Positions 51,606-58,892 of a stretch of 59,551 nucleotides of DNA are shown one piece after another. This DNA is from a virus. Within the stretch, counting starts at the first letter, position 1, and each line of letters starts with the position of its first letter. The notes beneath the pieces were generated by a model, which worked only from the letters and a program-made list of their open reading frames with translations, ran no database searches and was not told where the DNA came from. A program made the translations under genes and the position numbers. The stretch lies in the IMG/VR virus record IMGVR_UViG_3300036768_001410, positions 1 through 59,551 of that record. The stretch is one strand, 5' to 3'.

Positions 51606-52286
51606 ATGTTGCCTGAAGAAGTTATTACTATTCTTCTACAGGAGACGAAGTCTCTTGTAGGTAGAAATTTCAAGGTCTTCGAGTCTGCCCTCCGTAGGGC
51701 AGCTCAAGAGCTGCCATTGGAATGGTGGCAGCAACGGCTGAATCTCACTGTAGAGGAACTCCTCCGTCAAAGTGAGATTCGGTGGCGGGTGGGAGAAGTA
51801 GCCGCAGAGGTGGTGAAGGCCACAAGAGCGGCTGCAGCAGAAAGGCTCCCGGAAGCCGTGAAAACGGTTGCCCAGGAGATCGAGACCGAATTTTTCGGTC
51901 TTCCTCACCCACCAATTAAGGGTGGCGTGATGGAGACTGAACAATATCTCACGCGGGAATGGTTCGCGTGGGGTTCCGAAAAGGAGGAGGGTCACTATAC
52001 GGAGACGGTGCCCCTCCTTCCGAAGGGGGCACACGACTCCGCAGCGTGGAAGGAGATAATCCTTGCACGTCTTGCGGAGGTGTGCGGCCTCCAAAGCCCT
52101 CCTGTCGAAATTGAGGAGGGCGCGGAGGAAGGTGCCGAGCCGGAGTCCTCTATTTTGAGGGAGGCCCGGCGTATCTACAAGGAACTCTTTGTGGAGGTGG
52201 AGTGTCGCCTCCGCAATGAGGATAAGTACGAAAGCCCCGTGCGAGTACGGGTGGCCGTACCTCGTGGATGGCTATCGGAATCTTAG
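51606..52286 (+). CDS. Hypothetical protein, first gene of accessory operon
   Basis: 226 residues from the ATG at 51606 behind the leader of module 1. The N-terminal half is helical (LPEEVITILLQETKSLVGRN, then LPLEWWQQRLNLTVEELLRQ). The middle holds the aromatic YLTREWFAWGSEKEEGHY, and the C-terminal part is a beta strand region (ELFVEVECRLRNEDKYESPVRVRVAVP). I recognise no family. It precedes two small genes in the same transcript, and its codon use resembles that of the other cassette genes. Confidence 0.6.
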   Translation: MLPEEVITILLQETKSLVGRNFKVFESALRRAAQELPLEWWQQRLNLTVEELLRQSEIRWRVGEVAAEVVKATRAAAAERLPEAVKTVAQEIETEFFGLPHPPIKGGVMETEQYLTREWFAWGSEKEEGHYTETVPLLPKGAHDSAAWKEIILARLAEVCGLQSPPVEIEEGAEEGAEPESSILREARRIYKELFVEVECRLRNEDKYESPVRVRVAVPRGWLSES

Positions 52287-52298
52287 GAGGAAGAGAAG

Positions 52299-52556
52299 AT
52301 GAGTCATCATACATTCGATTCCCTCCTCGGCAATGCCGAGGTGAGGATGAAGAAGGCATGGTGGCGGTATGTATCCGCCATGAGAGAGGAGGACAAACTG
52401 AAAGACGCCATCAAGTTTGGCGTCATCAAAGAAACCCGCAAGGTGAGAGAACTTCGGAAGCTTCTCCGAAGAAAAACGGAGAAGGCTTCTAAGGAATGGA
52501 TAGACTATTCTAATCGTCTCATCGCCCTCTACGAGAGGGCTAAGAAGGAGGAGTAA
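52299..52556 (+). CDS. Small basic hypothetical protein
   Basis: An 85-residue, Lys/Arg-rich helical protein (NAEVRMKKAWWRYVSAMREE... KVRELRKLLRRKTEKASKEW). No motif beyond probable coiled coil. Start has TAGGAGGAAGAG upstream. It is followed two bases later by the next gene. Confidence 0.6.
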   Translation: MSHHTFDSLLGNAEVRMKKAWWRYVSAMREEDKLKDAIKFGVIKETRKVRELRKLLRRKTEKASKEWIDYSNRLIALYERAKKEE

Positions 52557-52557
52557 C

Positions 52558-52920
52558 ATGTTCTTTAACGTAAGCAACCACCCTCACGAGAAGTGGGGGG
52601 AACGCCAGCTGGAAGAGGCTCGGCGGCTCGGCGGGGAAATTGTGGACATCCCCTTCCCCAACGTATCGCCGACGCTGGATACCGAGGAGTTGGAGGACCT
52701 CGTGTATTCTGTTATCAAGCAGGTACACGAGAAGCGGGATGGCAAACAAGATGTCGCTCTTGTCCAGGGCGAGCACACTCTTACGTTCTTGCTAGTCAAT
52801 AAGCTGGCGGAACTTGGGGTCGTGCCCGTCGCTGCCACTTCGGAGCGGCGAGTGACCGAGACTCCACAAGGGAAAGTCTCGGTATTTGAATTCTGCAAGT
52901 TCCGCCGCTATCCGTTTTAG
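52558..52920 (+). CDS. Rossmann-like small protein, possible ring nuclease/anti-CRISPR
   Basis: 120 residues with an alternating strand-helix layout: FFNVSNHPHEKW (strand 1 and loop), GGEIVDIPFPNV (strand 2), a long helix, DVALVQGEHTLTFLLVNKLAE (strand 3 and helix), VVPVAATSERRVTET (strand 4), and an aromatic C-terminal strand. I recall this 'NxSNHPxxxW...QGExTLTFxLV...TSERxV' pattern from small proteins found beside type III CRISPR systems. They look like CARF-type folds of the Csx15/16/20 kind, which degrade cyclic oligoadenylate. If right, this is an anti-type-III-CRISPR candidate. I cannot verify the family here. GGAGGAGTAAC precedes ATG; a terminator follows. Confidence 0.6.
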   Translation: MFFNVSNHPHEKWGERQLEEARRLGGEIVDIPFPNVSPTLDTEELEDLVYSVIKQVHEKRDGKQDVALVQGEHTLTFLLVNKLAELGVVPVAATSERRVTETPQGKVSVFEFCKFRRYPF

Positions 52921-52929
52921 GTTTCCATA

Positions 52930-52962
52930 GCGCCCGTCGCCTACAAGCGGCGGGCGCTTTTG
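52930..52962 (+). terminator. Terminator of the first accessory operon
   Basis: GCGCCCGTCGC (52930-52940) pairs with GCGGCGGGCGC (52947-52957, one mismatch), followed by TTTTGCTT. The next two genes start only 15 bases later and need read-through or an unseen promoter. Confidence 0.82.
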
Positions 52963-52976
52963 CTTAGGAGAATAAA

Positions 52977-53159
52977 ATGCGCCCATACTCATTTTTGTAT
53001 GAGACACCGGAAGAGGCGGAGGAAGCCCGCCTCTTGGACTTCCTAGAATGCCTTCACGACGAATACGAAGGCATGGAACTTCTGTTCGACGATGTCCGTG
53101 AGATGTTGCGGCAAGCGGGAGTTTTCCTCCATCAGGAGGATGAATATGAGATTTCGTAA
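52977..53159 (+). CDS. Small acidic protein coupled to the ATPase
   Basis: A 60-residue, strongly acidic protein (MRPYSFLYETPEEAEEARLLDFLECLHDEYEG...). TTAGGAGAATAAA precedes the ATG. The ATPase start lies inside its last codons, so the two are co-translated and may interact. No family recognised; an inhibitor or DNA-mimic role is possible but unproven. Confidence 0.6.
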   Translation: MRPYSFLYETPEEAEEARLLDFLECLHDEYEGMELLFDDVREMLRQAGVFLHQEDEYEIS

Positions 53160-54117
53160 GATTGTCCTTAAGAACTGGAAGAACTTCAGGGAAACTGAAA
53201 TTAAGGTCGGTGACCATCTCATTCTCGTCGGGGAAAACGCGTCGGGCAAGTCTAACTTGCTCGATGCGTTCCGGTTTTTAAGGGACATTTCCTCCGATGG
53301 AGGAAGCCTGCAGAAGGCAGTGCTGAGTCGAGGAGGAATGAGAAGTATCCGTAACTTTTATGTAAAACAAGAAGATGTATCAATACGCGTGGAGATGGAA
53401 GACGAGTTCGGGAAGCAATGGATTTACGAACTTGTCTTCAAACAAGCCTCACGACCACGAAAAGAAGTGGAGGTCGTGAAAGAATATGTTGCATTCGATG
53501 GACGTTCCTTGCTGGAACGTTCGAATGAAGAAGACAGGAAAGACCCGGCTCGATTGTCTGCGTCTTTTCTGCGTTCTACTGTGGCAAACAAGGACTTTCG
53601 GGTGATTCCAGAGTTTTTCTCTTCTATTCGATTCGCGGGAAGCTTCCTGTGGGAAATGGAAACTACGCCTACTGAGATTCTAGCGTCAAATTTGACGCTC
53701 ATTGAGTGGGAGCTTCAGGATGCCTTGAAGATTAATTTGAGGCTTTCAGTAGAGGAAGAGTACGGACGTACGTCTATCCTCTTTCGGATTGGGCGTAGGA
53801 AAATAAGGGAAGAAGATGTCTCAGAGGGAACGTTTCGGCTGATGGGGTTGCTTTGGGATGCCCTCAATGCAACGGGTCCTCTCCTGATAGAAGAACCGGA
53901 ACGTCATCTTGCTCCAGGGACAGCGTTAAAGCTGTCCAACATCTTGAAAAGGATTAACCCCGACCTCCAAATCATCGCGACTACGAATTCCCACTACGTA
54001 ATTGACAGTTTCGGAGCCATCAACACCGTACGTCTGTTGCGGGCATCGAAGGAAACCCACGTTGTAGAGGGATTAACCTATGTGATGGCGATTATGTTGA
54101 GCCATGCGGAACTCTAG
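53146..54117 (+). CDS. AAA15/RecF-like ABC-type ATPase
   Basis: 323 residues. Walker A GENASGKSNLLDAF with the preceding FRKIVLKNWKNFRETEIKVG is the classic start of RecF/SMC-like and AAA15 ATPases. The signature region is EEDVSEGTFRLMGLL, Walker B is GPLLIEEPERHLAP, and the switch ATTNSHYVIDSF closes the fold. There is no fused TOPRIM nuclease. In bacteria such ATPases commonly pair with a nuclease (OLD, PARIS AriA with AriB, AAA15 with DUF4276), but no such partner follows. It could act alone, or with the acidic protein upstream, as phage-phage exclusion or as a decoy. ATG at 53146 is six bases after CAGGAGG. Confidence 0.78.
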   Translation: MRFRKIVLKNWKNFRETEIKVGDHLILVGENASGKSNLLDAFRFLRDISSDGGSLQKAVLSRGGMRSIRNFYVKQEDVSIRVEMEDEFGKQWIYELVFKQASRPRKEVEVVKEYVAFDGRSLLERSNEEDRKDPARLSASFLRSTVANKDFRVIPEFFSSIRFAGSFLWEMETTPTEILASNLTLIEWELQDALKINLRLSVEEEYGRTSILFRIGRRKIREEDVSEGTFRLMGLLWDALNATGPLLIEEPERHLAPGTALKLSNILKRINPDLQIIATTNSHYVIDSFGAINTVRLLRASKETHVVEGLTYVMAIMLSHAEL

Positions 54118-54134
54118 TCCTCACTCTCGTCCTC

Positions 54135-54160
54135 GCCCCTACCAGAAACCCAGTAGGGGC
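54135..54160 (+). terminator. Terminator after the ATPase gene
   Basis: GCCCCTAC (54135-54142) pairs with GTAGGGGC (54153-54160) around a 10-base loop. The tail is not T-rich (GTCATCATCT), so efficiency is uncertain. Confidence 0.6.
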
Positions 54161-54240
54161 GTCATCATCTATGCCGTCACCGAACCCGTCATCGCAACCG
54201 TCAGCGACGCCGTCAGCGACTCCGCCGCGTAGCCGCCTGA
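54161..54240 (+). repeat. CCGTCATC / CCGTCAGCGA short-repeat block
   Basis: CCGTCAC, CCGTCATCGC and two copies of CCGTCAGCGA follow each other at 9- to 15-base intervals. Comparable blocks precede the next promoters (about 55326-55405, 56350-56415, 57575-57655 and 58347-58515). They lie between terminator and promoter of each cassette. Function unknown; they may be binding sites or recombination seams. Confidence 0.65.
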
Positions 54241-54337
54241 CCGCGCCCCCCGACCCCAACAACCGCGCCCTCTACCTGAGAACGAAGCCCGCCCCACGAC
54301 TCCCCAACAAAATTTTCGAGATTCGCGCAAAATCCCC

Positions 54338-54431
54338 TTGACACACTACGCATTGTGTAGTATGATACGTATAGAAGCCGCTGGGGACGGTCGGGCAAGG
54401 AGCCCGACGCGGCGGCGGGAGGAGAGAAGAA
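54338..54431 (+). promoter_or_regulatory. Accessory expression module 2
   Basis: TTGACA 54338-54343, 17 bp, TATGAT 54361-54366, preceded by GCGCAAAAT. The spacer dyad is ACTAC-gcattgt-GTAGT. The leader pairs GCCGC with GCGGC (outer) and GTCGGGC with GCCCGAC (inner, loop AAGGA), leaving TGGGGACG as a 5' bulge, then GGAGGAGAG. It drives the first WD40 gene. Confidence 0.88.
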
Positions 54432-55277
54432 ATGAACTCGGTGGCTTTCAGCCCGGACGGACAATATTTCGCGACGGGTTTGCTGGATAAGACGGCGCGG
54501 CTTTGGGAAGTCGATTCGGGTCGGGAAGTCCGCACGTTCACCGGACATACGCGCGGAGTGAATTCGGTGGCGTTCAGCCCGGACGGACGCTATCTCGCGA
54601 CGGGCTCGTGGGATAGGACGGCGCGGCTTTGGGAAGTCGATTCGGGTCGGGAAGTCCGCACGTTCACCGGACATACGCGCGGAGTGACCCCGGTAGCGTT
54701 CAGCCCGGATGGACAATATTTCGCGACGGGTTCGCTGGATAAGACGGTGCGTCTTTGGGACGTCGCCTCGGGGCGGGAAGTCCGCACGTTCACCGGACAT
54801 ACGCGCGGAGTGACCTCGGTAGCGTTCAGCCCGGACGGACAATATTTCGCGACGGGCTCGTGGGATGATACGGCGCGTCTTTGGGACGTCGCCTCGGGTC
54901 GGGAAGTCCGCACGTTCGTCGGGCATACGCACTGGGTGTGGTCGGTAGCGTTCAGCCCGGATGGACAATATCTCGCGACCGGTTCGGATGATAAGACGGC
55001 GCGTCTTTGGGACGTCGCCTCGGGTCGGGAAATCCACATGTTCACCGGACATACGCACTGGGTGTGGTCGGTGGCGTTCAGCCCGGATGGACAATATCTC
55101 GCGACCGGTTCGGATGATAAGACGGCGCGGCTTTGGGACGTCGCCTCGGGTCGGGAAGTCCGCACGTTCACCGGACATACGCGCGGAGTGACCTCGGTAG
55201 CGTTCAGCCCGGACGGACGCTATCTCGCGACGGATTCGGCTGACAAGACGACGCGGATTTTGGAGGTCGCGCTGTAG
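54432..55277 (+). CDS. Stand-alone WD40 beta-propeller, seven blades
   Basis: 281 residues made only of WD40 repeats of 42 residues: xSVAFSPDGQYxATGSxDxTARLWDVASGREVRTFxGHT. Six full copies are followed by a last, shorter one ending TTRILEVAL. Because the chain starts at strand a of blade 1 and ends at strand c of blade 7, one outer strand is missing. Blades are nearly identical, even in DNA (126-bp period), so they spread by recent duplication. No signal peptide, membrane segment or other domain is present. WD40 domains are protein-binding platforms and often form the sensor part of bacterial NACHT/STAND proteins. A free propeller could compete with such sensors. Own promoter and terminator. 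Confidence 0.88.
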   Translation: MNSVAFSPDGQYFATGLLDKTARLWEVDSGREVRTFTGHTRGVNSVAFSPDGRYLATGSWDRTARLWEVDSGREVRTFTGHTRGVTPVAFSPDGQYFATGSLDKTVRLWDVASGREVRTFTGHTRGVTSVAFSPDGQYFATGSWDDTARLWDVASGREVRTFVGHTHWVWSVAFSPDGQYLATGSDDKTARLWDVASGREIHMFTGHTHWVWSVAFSPDGQYLATGSDDKTARLWDVASGREVRTFTGHTRGVTSVAFSPDGRYLATDSADKTTRILEVAL

Positions 55278-55282
55278 GTTGC

Positions 55283-55317
55283 GCCCCGCCATTGACAACA
55301 ATGGCGGGGCATTATTA
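55283..55317 (+). terminator. Terminator of WD40 cassette 1
   Basis: GCCCCGCCATT (55283-55293) pairs with AATGGCGGGGC (55300-55310), then ATTATTATGTAC. The tail ATTATTATGTAC returns almost unchanged after two later cassette genes. Confidence 0.88.
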
Positions 55318-55522
55318 TGTACGCCCTCCGACGTCACCACCAACGACGGCAACGTCATCGCGACCGTCACCTTTGGCCGTCATCTAGCCGTCAGCGACTA
55401 AGCCGATTAGCCGCTTGACCGCGACTCCACGACCCCGCCTACCGCGCCCCCTCCCCCACCTGAGGGCGAAGCCCACTCCACGAAGCGACTACAAAATTTT
55501 GGGGGCTTCGCTCAAAATCCTC

Positions 55523-55618
55523 TTGACACACTACGCAATGCGTAGTAGGCTACGTATAGACGCCGCTGGGGGACGGTCGAGCACAACGCTCGACGCGGCG
55601 GCGGCAGGAGGAAAGGGA
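55523..55618 (+). promoter_or_regulatory. Accessory expression module 3
   Basis: TTGACA 55523-55528, 17 bp, TAGGCT 55546-55551 (weaker -10). Spacer dyad ACTACGC-aat-GCGTAGT has perfect 7-bp arms. Leader: outer GCCGC/GCGGC, inner GTCGAGC/GCTCGAC, bulge TGGGGGACG, then AGGAGG. It precedes a damaged WD40 gene. Confidence 0.86.
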
Positions 55619-56272
55619 ATGCTTCTCGCGACGGGATCGGATGATAAGACGGCGCGGCTATGGGAAGTCGCGTCGGGCAGGGAAGTCCGCACGTTCGCAG
55701 GGAATATGGGCCCTGTGTGGTCGGTGGCGTTCAGCCCCGACGGCCGTTATCTCGCTACGGCCTTGGCGGATAGGACAGCGCGTCTTTGGGACGTCGCTTT
55801 GGGTCGAGAAGTCCGCATGTTTGCCGGGCGTAGGGACTCGGTGAATGCGGTGGCCTTCAGCCTCGACGGCCGCTATCTCGCGACTGCATTGGCGGACAGG
55901 ACAGCGCGTCTTTGGGACGTCGCTTTGGGTCGAGAAGTCCGCATGTTTGCCGGTCATACGGGCCCGATGTGGTCGGTGGCGTTTAGCCCCGACGGACGCT
56001 ATCTCGCCACGGGCTCCTGGGATAGGACCTCGCGTCTTTGGGACATCGCTTTGGGTCAGGAAGTCCGCATATTCGCCGGACATACGGGCCCGGTGTGGTC
56101 GGTCGCCTTCAGCCCGGACGGGCGGTATCTCGCTACGGGTTCGGCGGACAGGACTGCGCGGCTATGGGAAGTCGCGTCGGGTCAGGAAGTCCGTCGGCAT
56201 AACGGGCATACGGACTTAGTGAGATCGGTTGCGTTCAGCCCGAACGGACTCCATCTCGCGACGGGCTCATAG
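55619..56272 (+). CDS. Stand-alone WD40 protein, shortened copy
   Basis: 217 residues from the ATG at 55619. The chain begins in the middle of a blade (MLLATGSDDKTARLWEVASG) and ends in the middle of another (SPNGLHLATGS-stop), giving four complete blades plus two partial ones that might close into a five-bladed ring. After the stop, the frame continues GAA CGG ACG TAG: with TGG in place of the TAG it would read GSWERT, matching GSWDRT of intact blades. A nonsense mutation therefore seems to have cut the gene. The -10 of its promoter is also the weakest of the six, so this cassette may be decaying. Confidence 0.82.
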   Translation: MLLATGSDDKTARLWEVASGREVRTFAGNMGPVWSVAFSPDGRYLATALADRTARLWDVALGREVRMFAGRRDSVNAVAFSLDGRYLATALADRTARLWDVALGREVRMFAGHTGPMWSVAFSPDGRYLATGSWDRTSRLWDIALGQEVRIFAGHTGPVWSVAFSPDGRYLATGSADRTARLWEVASGQEVRRHNGHTDLVRSVAFSPNGLHLATGS

Positions 56273-56287
56273 GAACGGACGTAGCCG

Positions 56288-56330
56288 GAAGCCTAGCCTA
56301 CTCATCACGTAGGCTAGGCTTCTTTCTTTC
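56288..56330 (+). terminator. Terminator of WD40 cassette 2
   Basis: GAAGCCTAGCCTAC pairs with GTAGGCTAGGCTTC around a 7-base loop, followed by TTTCTTTC. Confidence 0.9.
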
Positions 56331-56530
56331 AAGCCGCCGCAACCCCCGCCGCCAACGTCATCCAAACCGTCAGCGAACCCGTCATCGCGACCGTCAGCGA
56401 GGCCGTCAGCGAATCCTCCGAGTAGCCGCTTGACCGCGCCACCAGACACACCAACCGCGCTCTCTACCTGAGAACGAAGACCGCCCCACGACTCCCCGAC
56501 AAAATTTTGGGGGATTCGCGCAAAATACCC

Positions 56531-56625
56531 TTGACAATCTACGCAAGACGTAGTATGCCTACATACAGAAGCCGCTGGGGACGGCCGAGCGTGGTGTTCG
56601 GCGCGGCGGCGCAGGAGGCAGAAAG
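56531..56625 (+). promoter_or_regulatory. Accessory expression module 4
   Basis: TTGACA 56531-56536, 17 bp, TATGCC 56554-56559. Spacer dyad CTACG-caaga-CGTAG. Leader: outer GCCGC/GCGGC, inner GCCGAGC/GTTCGGC (base changes on both sides preserve pairing), bulge TGGGGAC, then AGGAGG. Confidence 0.85.
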
Positions 56626-57495
56626 ATGAAGTGGGTTTACGGTCATACGGCGGGGGTGCGGTCGGTCGCGTTCAGCCCGGAAGGGTGGTATCTAGCTACC
56701 GGCTCTTCGGACTGGACGGCGAGGCTGTGGGAGGTGGCCTCGGAAAGGGAGGTCCGCCGTTTCGTCGGGCATACGGACGCGGTAACGTCGGTCGCGTTCC
56801 GCCCGGACGGACGTTATCTCGCGACGGGTTCGGAGGATAACACGGCGCGGCTTTGGGAGGTGGAATCGGAAAGGGAGGTCCGCCGGTTCGTCGGGCATAC
56901 GTACTGGGTGAGCGCGGTCGCCTTCAGCCCGGACGGCCGCTATCTCGCGACGGGTTCGCTGGATAAAACGGCACGGCTTTGGGAAGTCGCTTCGGGGCGG
57001 GAAGTCCGCCGGTTCGACGGCCATACGACAACCGTATGGTCGGTCGCGCTCAGCCCGGACGGGAGGTATCTCGCAACTAGCTCGTGGGACGGTGAGGCAC
57101 GGCTTTGGGAGGTCGCCTCAGGGCAGGAAGTCCACTGCTTCTCCGGTCATACGGACCCGGTATGGTCGGTTGCCTTCAGCCCCGACGGCCGCTATCTCGC
57201 GACGGGCTCGCTGGATAAGACTGCACGGCTTTGGGACGTCGCCTCGGGTCGGGAGGTCCGACGGTTCACCCGACACGCTAAGGCCGTGCGGGCGGTTGCC
57301 TTTAGCCCGGACGGGCGGTATCTCGCGACCGGTTCGGAGGATAAGACAGCGCGGGTTTGGGACGTCTCCTCGGGTCGGGAGGTCCACCGTTTCTTCGGAT
57401 ACATGGACTGGGTGAGCGCGGTCGCGTTCAGCCCGGACGGCCGCTATCTCGCTACCAGTGCCGATGAGAAAGCGGCACTGGTGTTGACGCTATGA
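56626..57495 (+). CDS. Stand-alone WD40 beta-propeller, seven blades (second intact copy)
   Basis: 289 residues: a short lead MKWVYGHTAGV, then seven repeats of the pattern SVAFSPDGRYLATGSxDxTARLWEVASGREVRRFxGHT, the last ending SADEKAALVLTL. The lead can supply the outer strand missing in the first WD40 copy, so the ring can close normally. Tyr/Trp changes at the blade tops (GHTYWV, GHTTTV, GYMDWV) are concentrated at the GH-adjacent positions that form the binding face, while the framework is constant. No signal peptide or other domain. Confidence 0.88.
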   Translation: MKWVYGHTAGVRSVAFSPEGWYLATGSSDWTARLWEVASEREVRRFVGHTDAVTSVAFRPDGRYLATGSEDNTARLWEVESEREVRRFVGHTYWVSAVAFSPDGRYLATGSLDKTARLWEVASGREVRRFDGHTTTVWSVALSPDGRYLATSSWDGEARLWEVASGQEVHCFSGHTDPVWSVAFSPDGRYLATGSLDKTARLWDVASGREVRRFTRHAKAVRAVAFSPDGRYLATGSEDKTARVWDVSSGREVHRFFGYMDWVSAVAFSPDGRYLATSADEKAALVLTL

Positions 57496-57512
57496 AGCTA
57501 TGATTGCGTCAA

Positions 57513-57545
57513 AAGCCCCGCTTAATCCAACAGCGGGGCTTCATT
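57513..57545 (+). terminator. Terminator of WD40 cassette 3
   Basis: AAGCCCCGC (57513-57521) pairs with GCGGGGCTT (57533-57541), followed by CATTATGTAC. Confidence 0.85.
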
Positions 57546-57811
57546 ATGTACGCCCGCCGACAACGCCACCAACGACGGCAACGTCATCTAGCCGTCATCG
57601 CGACCGTCAGCGAACCCGTCATCGCGACTGTCATCGCGACCGTCAGCGACGCCGCCACAAGTCTCCGCGCCTTCCGCCCACGCGGAAACTTGTGACCGCG
57701 CCCACAATCTCATGGCGCCGGCATATGAGATGGCCTTGCGAACGTGCTCTCAATCACAATCTCATCTGCGTGGACACCAAAAGAAAATTGCGTGACGCGC
57801 GCAAAATTCTC

Positions 57812-57909
57812 TTGACAGTCTACGTAGGACGTAATACTATACATACAGACGCCGCTGGGGACGGTCGAGCACAACGCTCGACGCGGCGGTGCGAGTAGGA
57901 GAACGGAAG
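57812..57909 (+). promoter_or_regulatory. Accessory expression module 5
   Basis: TTGACA 57812-57817, 17 bp, TACTAT 57835-57840. Spacer dyad CTACG-tagga-CGTAa, the least symmetric copy. Leader: outer GCCGC/GCGGC, inner GTCGAGC/GCTCGAC, bulge TGGGGACG, then AGGAGAACGG. The gene-free stretch before it (57546-57811) holds CCGTCATC/CCGTCAGCGA repeats and TATGAGATGGCCTT (57725-57738), which recurs at 58721. Confidence 0.85.
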
Positions 57910-58299
57910 ATGAGCGAGAGACACGTCGTAGACGTGGACGACGGCCAAGTACTCCTAATCGTAGACCAGGCAGGGGTGTTTGACGTGGCGGCCGGGAATG
58001 TTCCTGGCCACGTTTGGATCGTTGAAGAAGGTGACGAAGAGGTCCCTTGGGTTGTGTACTCACGGGACAATGCAAGGGTTGTCATCCTCCCGCCCCCGAG
58101 AACATGGGGGGCAAAGACCGAAGAGGAAATGTTCCACCGATTTGGTGACCTTCGATCCGCCCGTTTCTGGCATCACCAAGCCTTTGAAACGGGTGCCTTT
58201 CGGGAAATTGTCGCCCACTACAGGCCAGACCTTCTGGCCGTATGGGCGGAAAATGAGGCGGCGGTCGCCGCGCTAGATGAACCCCTTGTAACTGAGTAG
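57910..58299 (+). CDS. Hypothetical acidic protein in its own cassette
   Basis: 130 residues from the ATG at 57910 (AGGAGAACGGAAG). The first half is beta-rich (HVVDVDDGQVLLIVDQAGVFDVAAG), the second half helical and aromatic (TEEEMFHRFGDLRSARFWHH). No recognised family, no membrane segment. Sharing the WD40 promoter and leader suggests co-regulation with them. Confidence 0.65.
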   Translation: MSERHVVDVDDGQVLLIVDQAGVFDVAAGNVPGHVWIVEEGDEEVPWVVYSRDNARVVILPPPRTWGAKTEEEMFHRFGDLRSARFWHHQAFETGAFREIVAHYRPDLLAVWAENEAAVAALDEPLVTE

Positions 58300-58302
58300 G
58301 GA

Positions 58303-58337
58303 AATGCCCCTCTCGTGAGAGAGGGGCATTATTATGT
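58303..58337 (+). terminator. Terminator of cassette 5
   Basis: AATGCCCCTCTC pairs with GAGAGGGGCATT around GTGA, followed by ATTATGTAC. Confidence 0.88.
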
Positions 58338-58651
58338 ACCGGGAGAGCCGTCACCTAGCCCTCATCTAGCCATCAGCGGCAACGCCTTCCAATCCGTAGT
58401 CACCTAACCGTCATCCAACCCGCCAACGCCAACGTCATCCAAACCGTCAGCGACAATCACGTGACCGTCATCCTGCCGTCATCCAAACCGTCAACGACAA
58501 CGTCATCGGTGTCGGACGCAACGTGACTCCGCCGCCGGCAAGAGCCGAGGGGTGTTCGACTCTGCCTTATTCGCGCCCTGATTCTGGCCAGATTCTTCGT
58601 GATATTGTAAGAGAATCGCTTGTCCAAAGTATGAGATATCCTGTCTTATGA
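58338..58651 (+). repeat. CCGTCATC-type repeat block, no gene
   Basis: The longest of the short-repeat blocks: CCGTCATCC, AACGTCATCC, ACCGTCAGCGA and relatives occur at least ten times to about 58515. The rest to 58651 (GTGTCGGACGC...) shows nothing I can assign. Confidence 0.6.
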
Positions 58652-58685
58652 GACGTCCTTGTGATTGTGAGCGCAATCACAATGT
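58652..58685 (+). repeat. 34-bp inverted repeat, left copy
   Basis: Begins GACGTCCTTGTGATTGTGAG and is perfectly complementary to the last 34 bases of the window (59518-59551). Each copy contains TTGTGATTG/CAATCACAA, an operator-like palindrome. Confidence 0.92.
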
Positions 58686-58860
58686 CCTGTCGTCTGCTGT
58701 GGCATGGGCAAGGGCATGGCTATGAGATGGCCTTAGTCTGCTGTGGCGTAGGCATGGCATAGGCAAGGCTAGGGATAGGGTTGGCGTAGGGATAGGGATA
58801 GGCAAGGGATAGGCTAGGACGTGGGCTTGGACGTGGGCTTGGACGTGAACGTGACCGCCG
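58686..58860 (+). repeat. G-rich degenerate tandem repeat
   Basis: GTCTGCTGTGGC occurs at about 58691 and 58736, GGACGTGGGCTT twice near 58819, and GGCAAGG/GGGATAGG units repeat about every six bases between. The plus strand is poor in C. No gene. The long minus-strand frames here (PIPIPTPTL-like) are repeat artefacts. Confidence 0.6.
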
Positions 58861-58892
58861 AAAGAAAATTGCGTCGAGCGCGCAAAATTGTC

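Noticed and set aside
54213-55370. Long minus-strand frame of 385 codons over the first WD40 gene
   Set aside because: It is the antisense of the WD40 repeats: high GC and a 126-bp period keep it open. It has no promoter or ribosome site, whereas the plus-strand gene has promoter, leader, Shine-Dalgarno and terminator.
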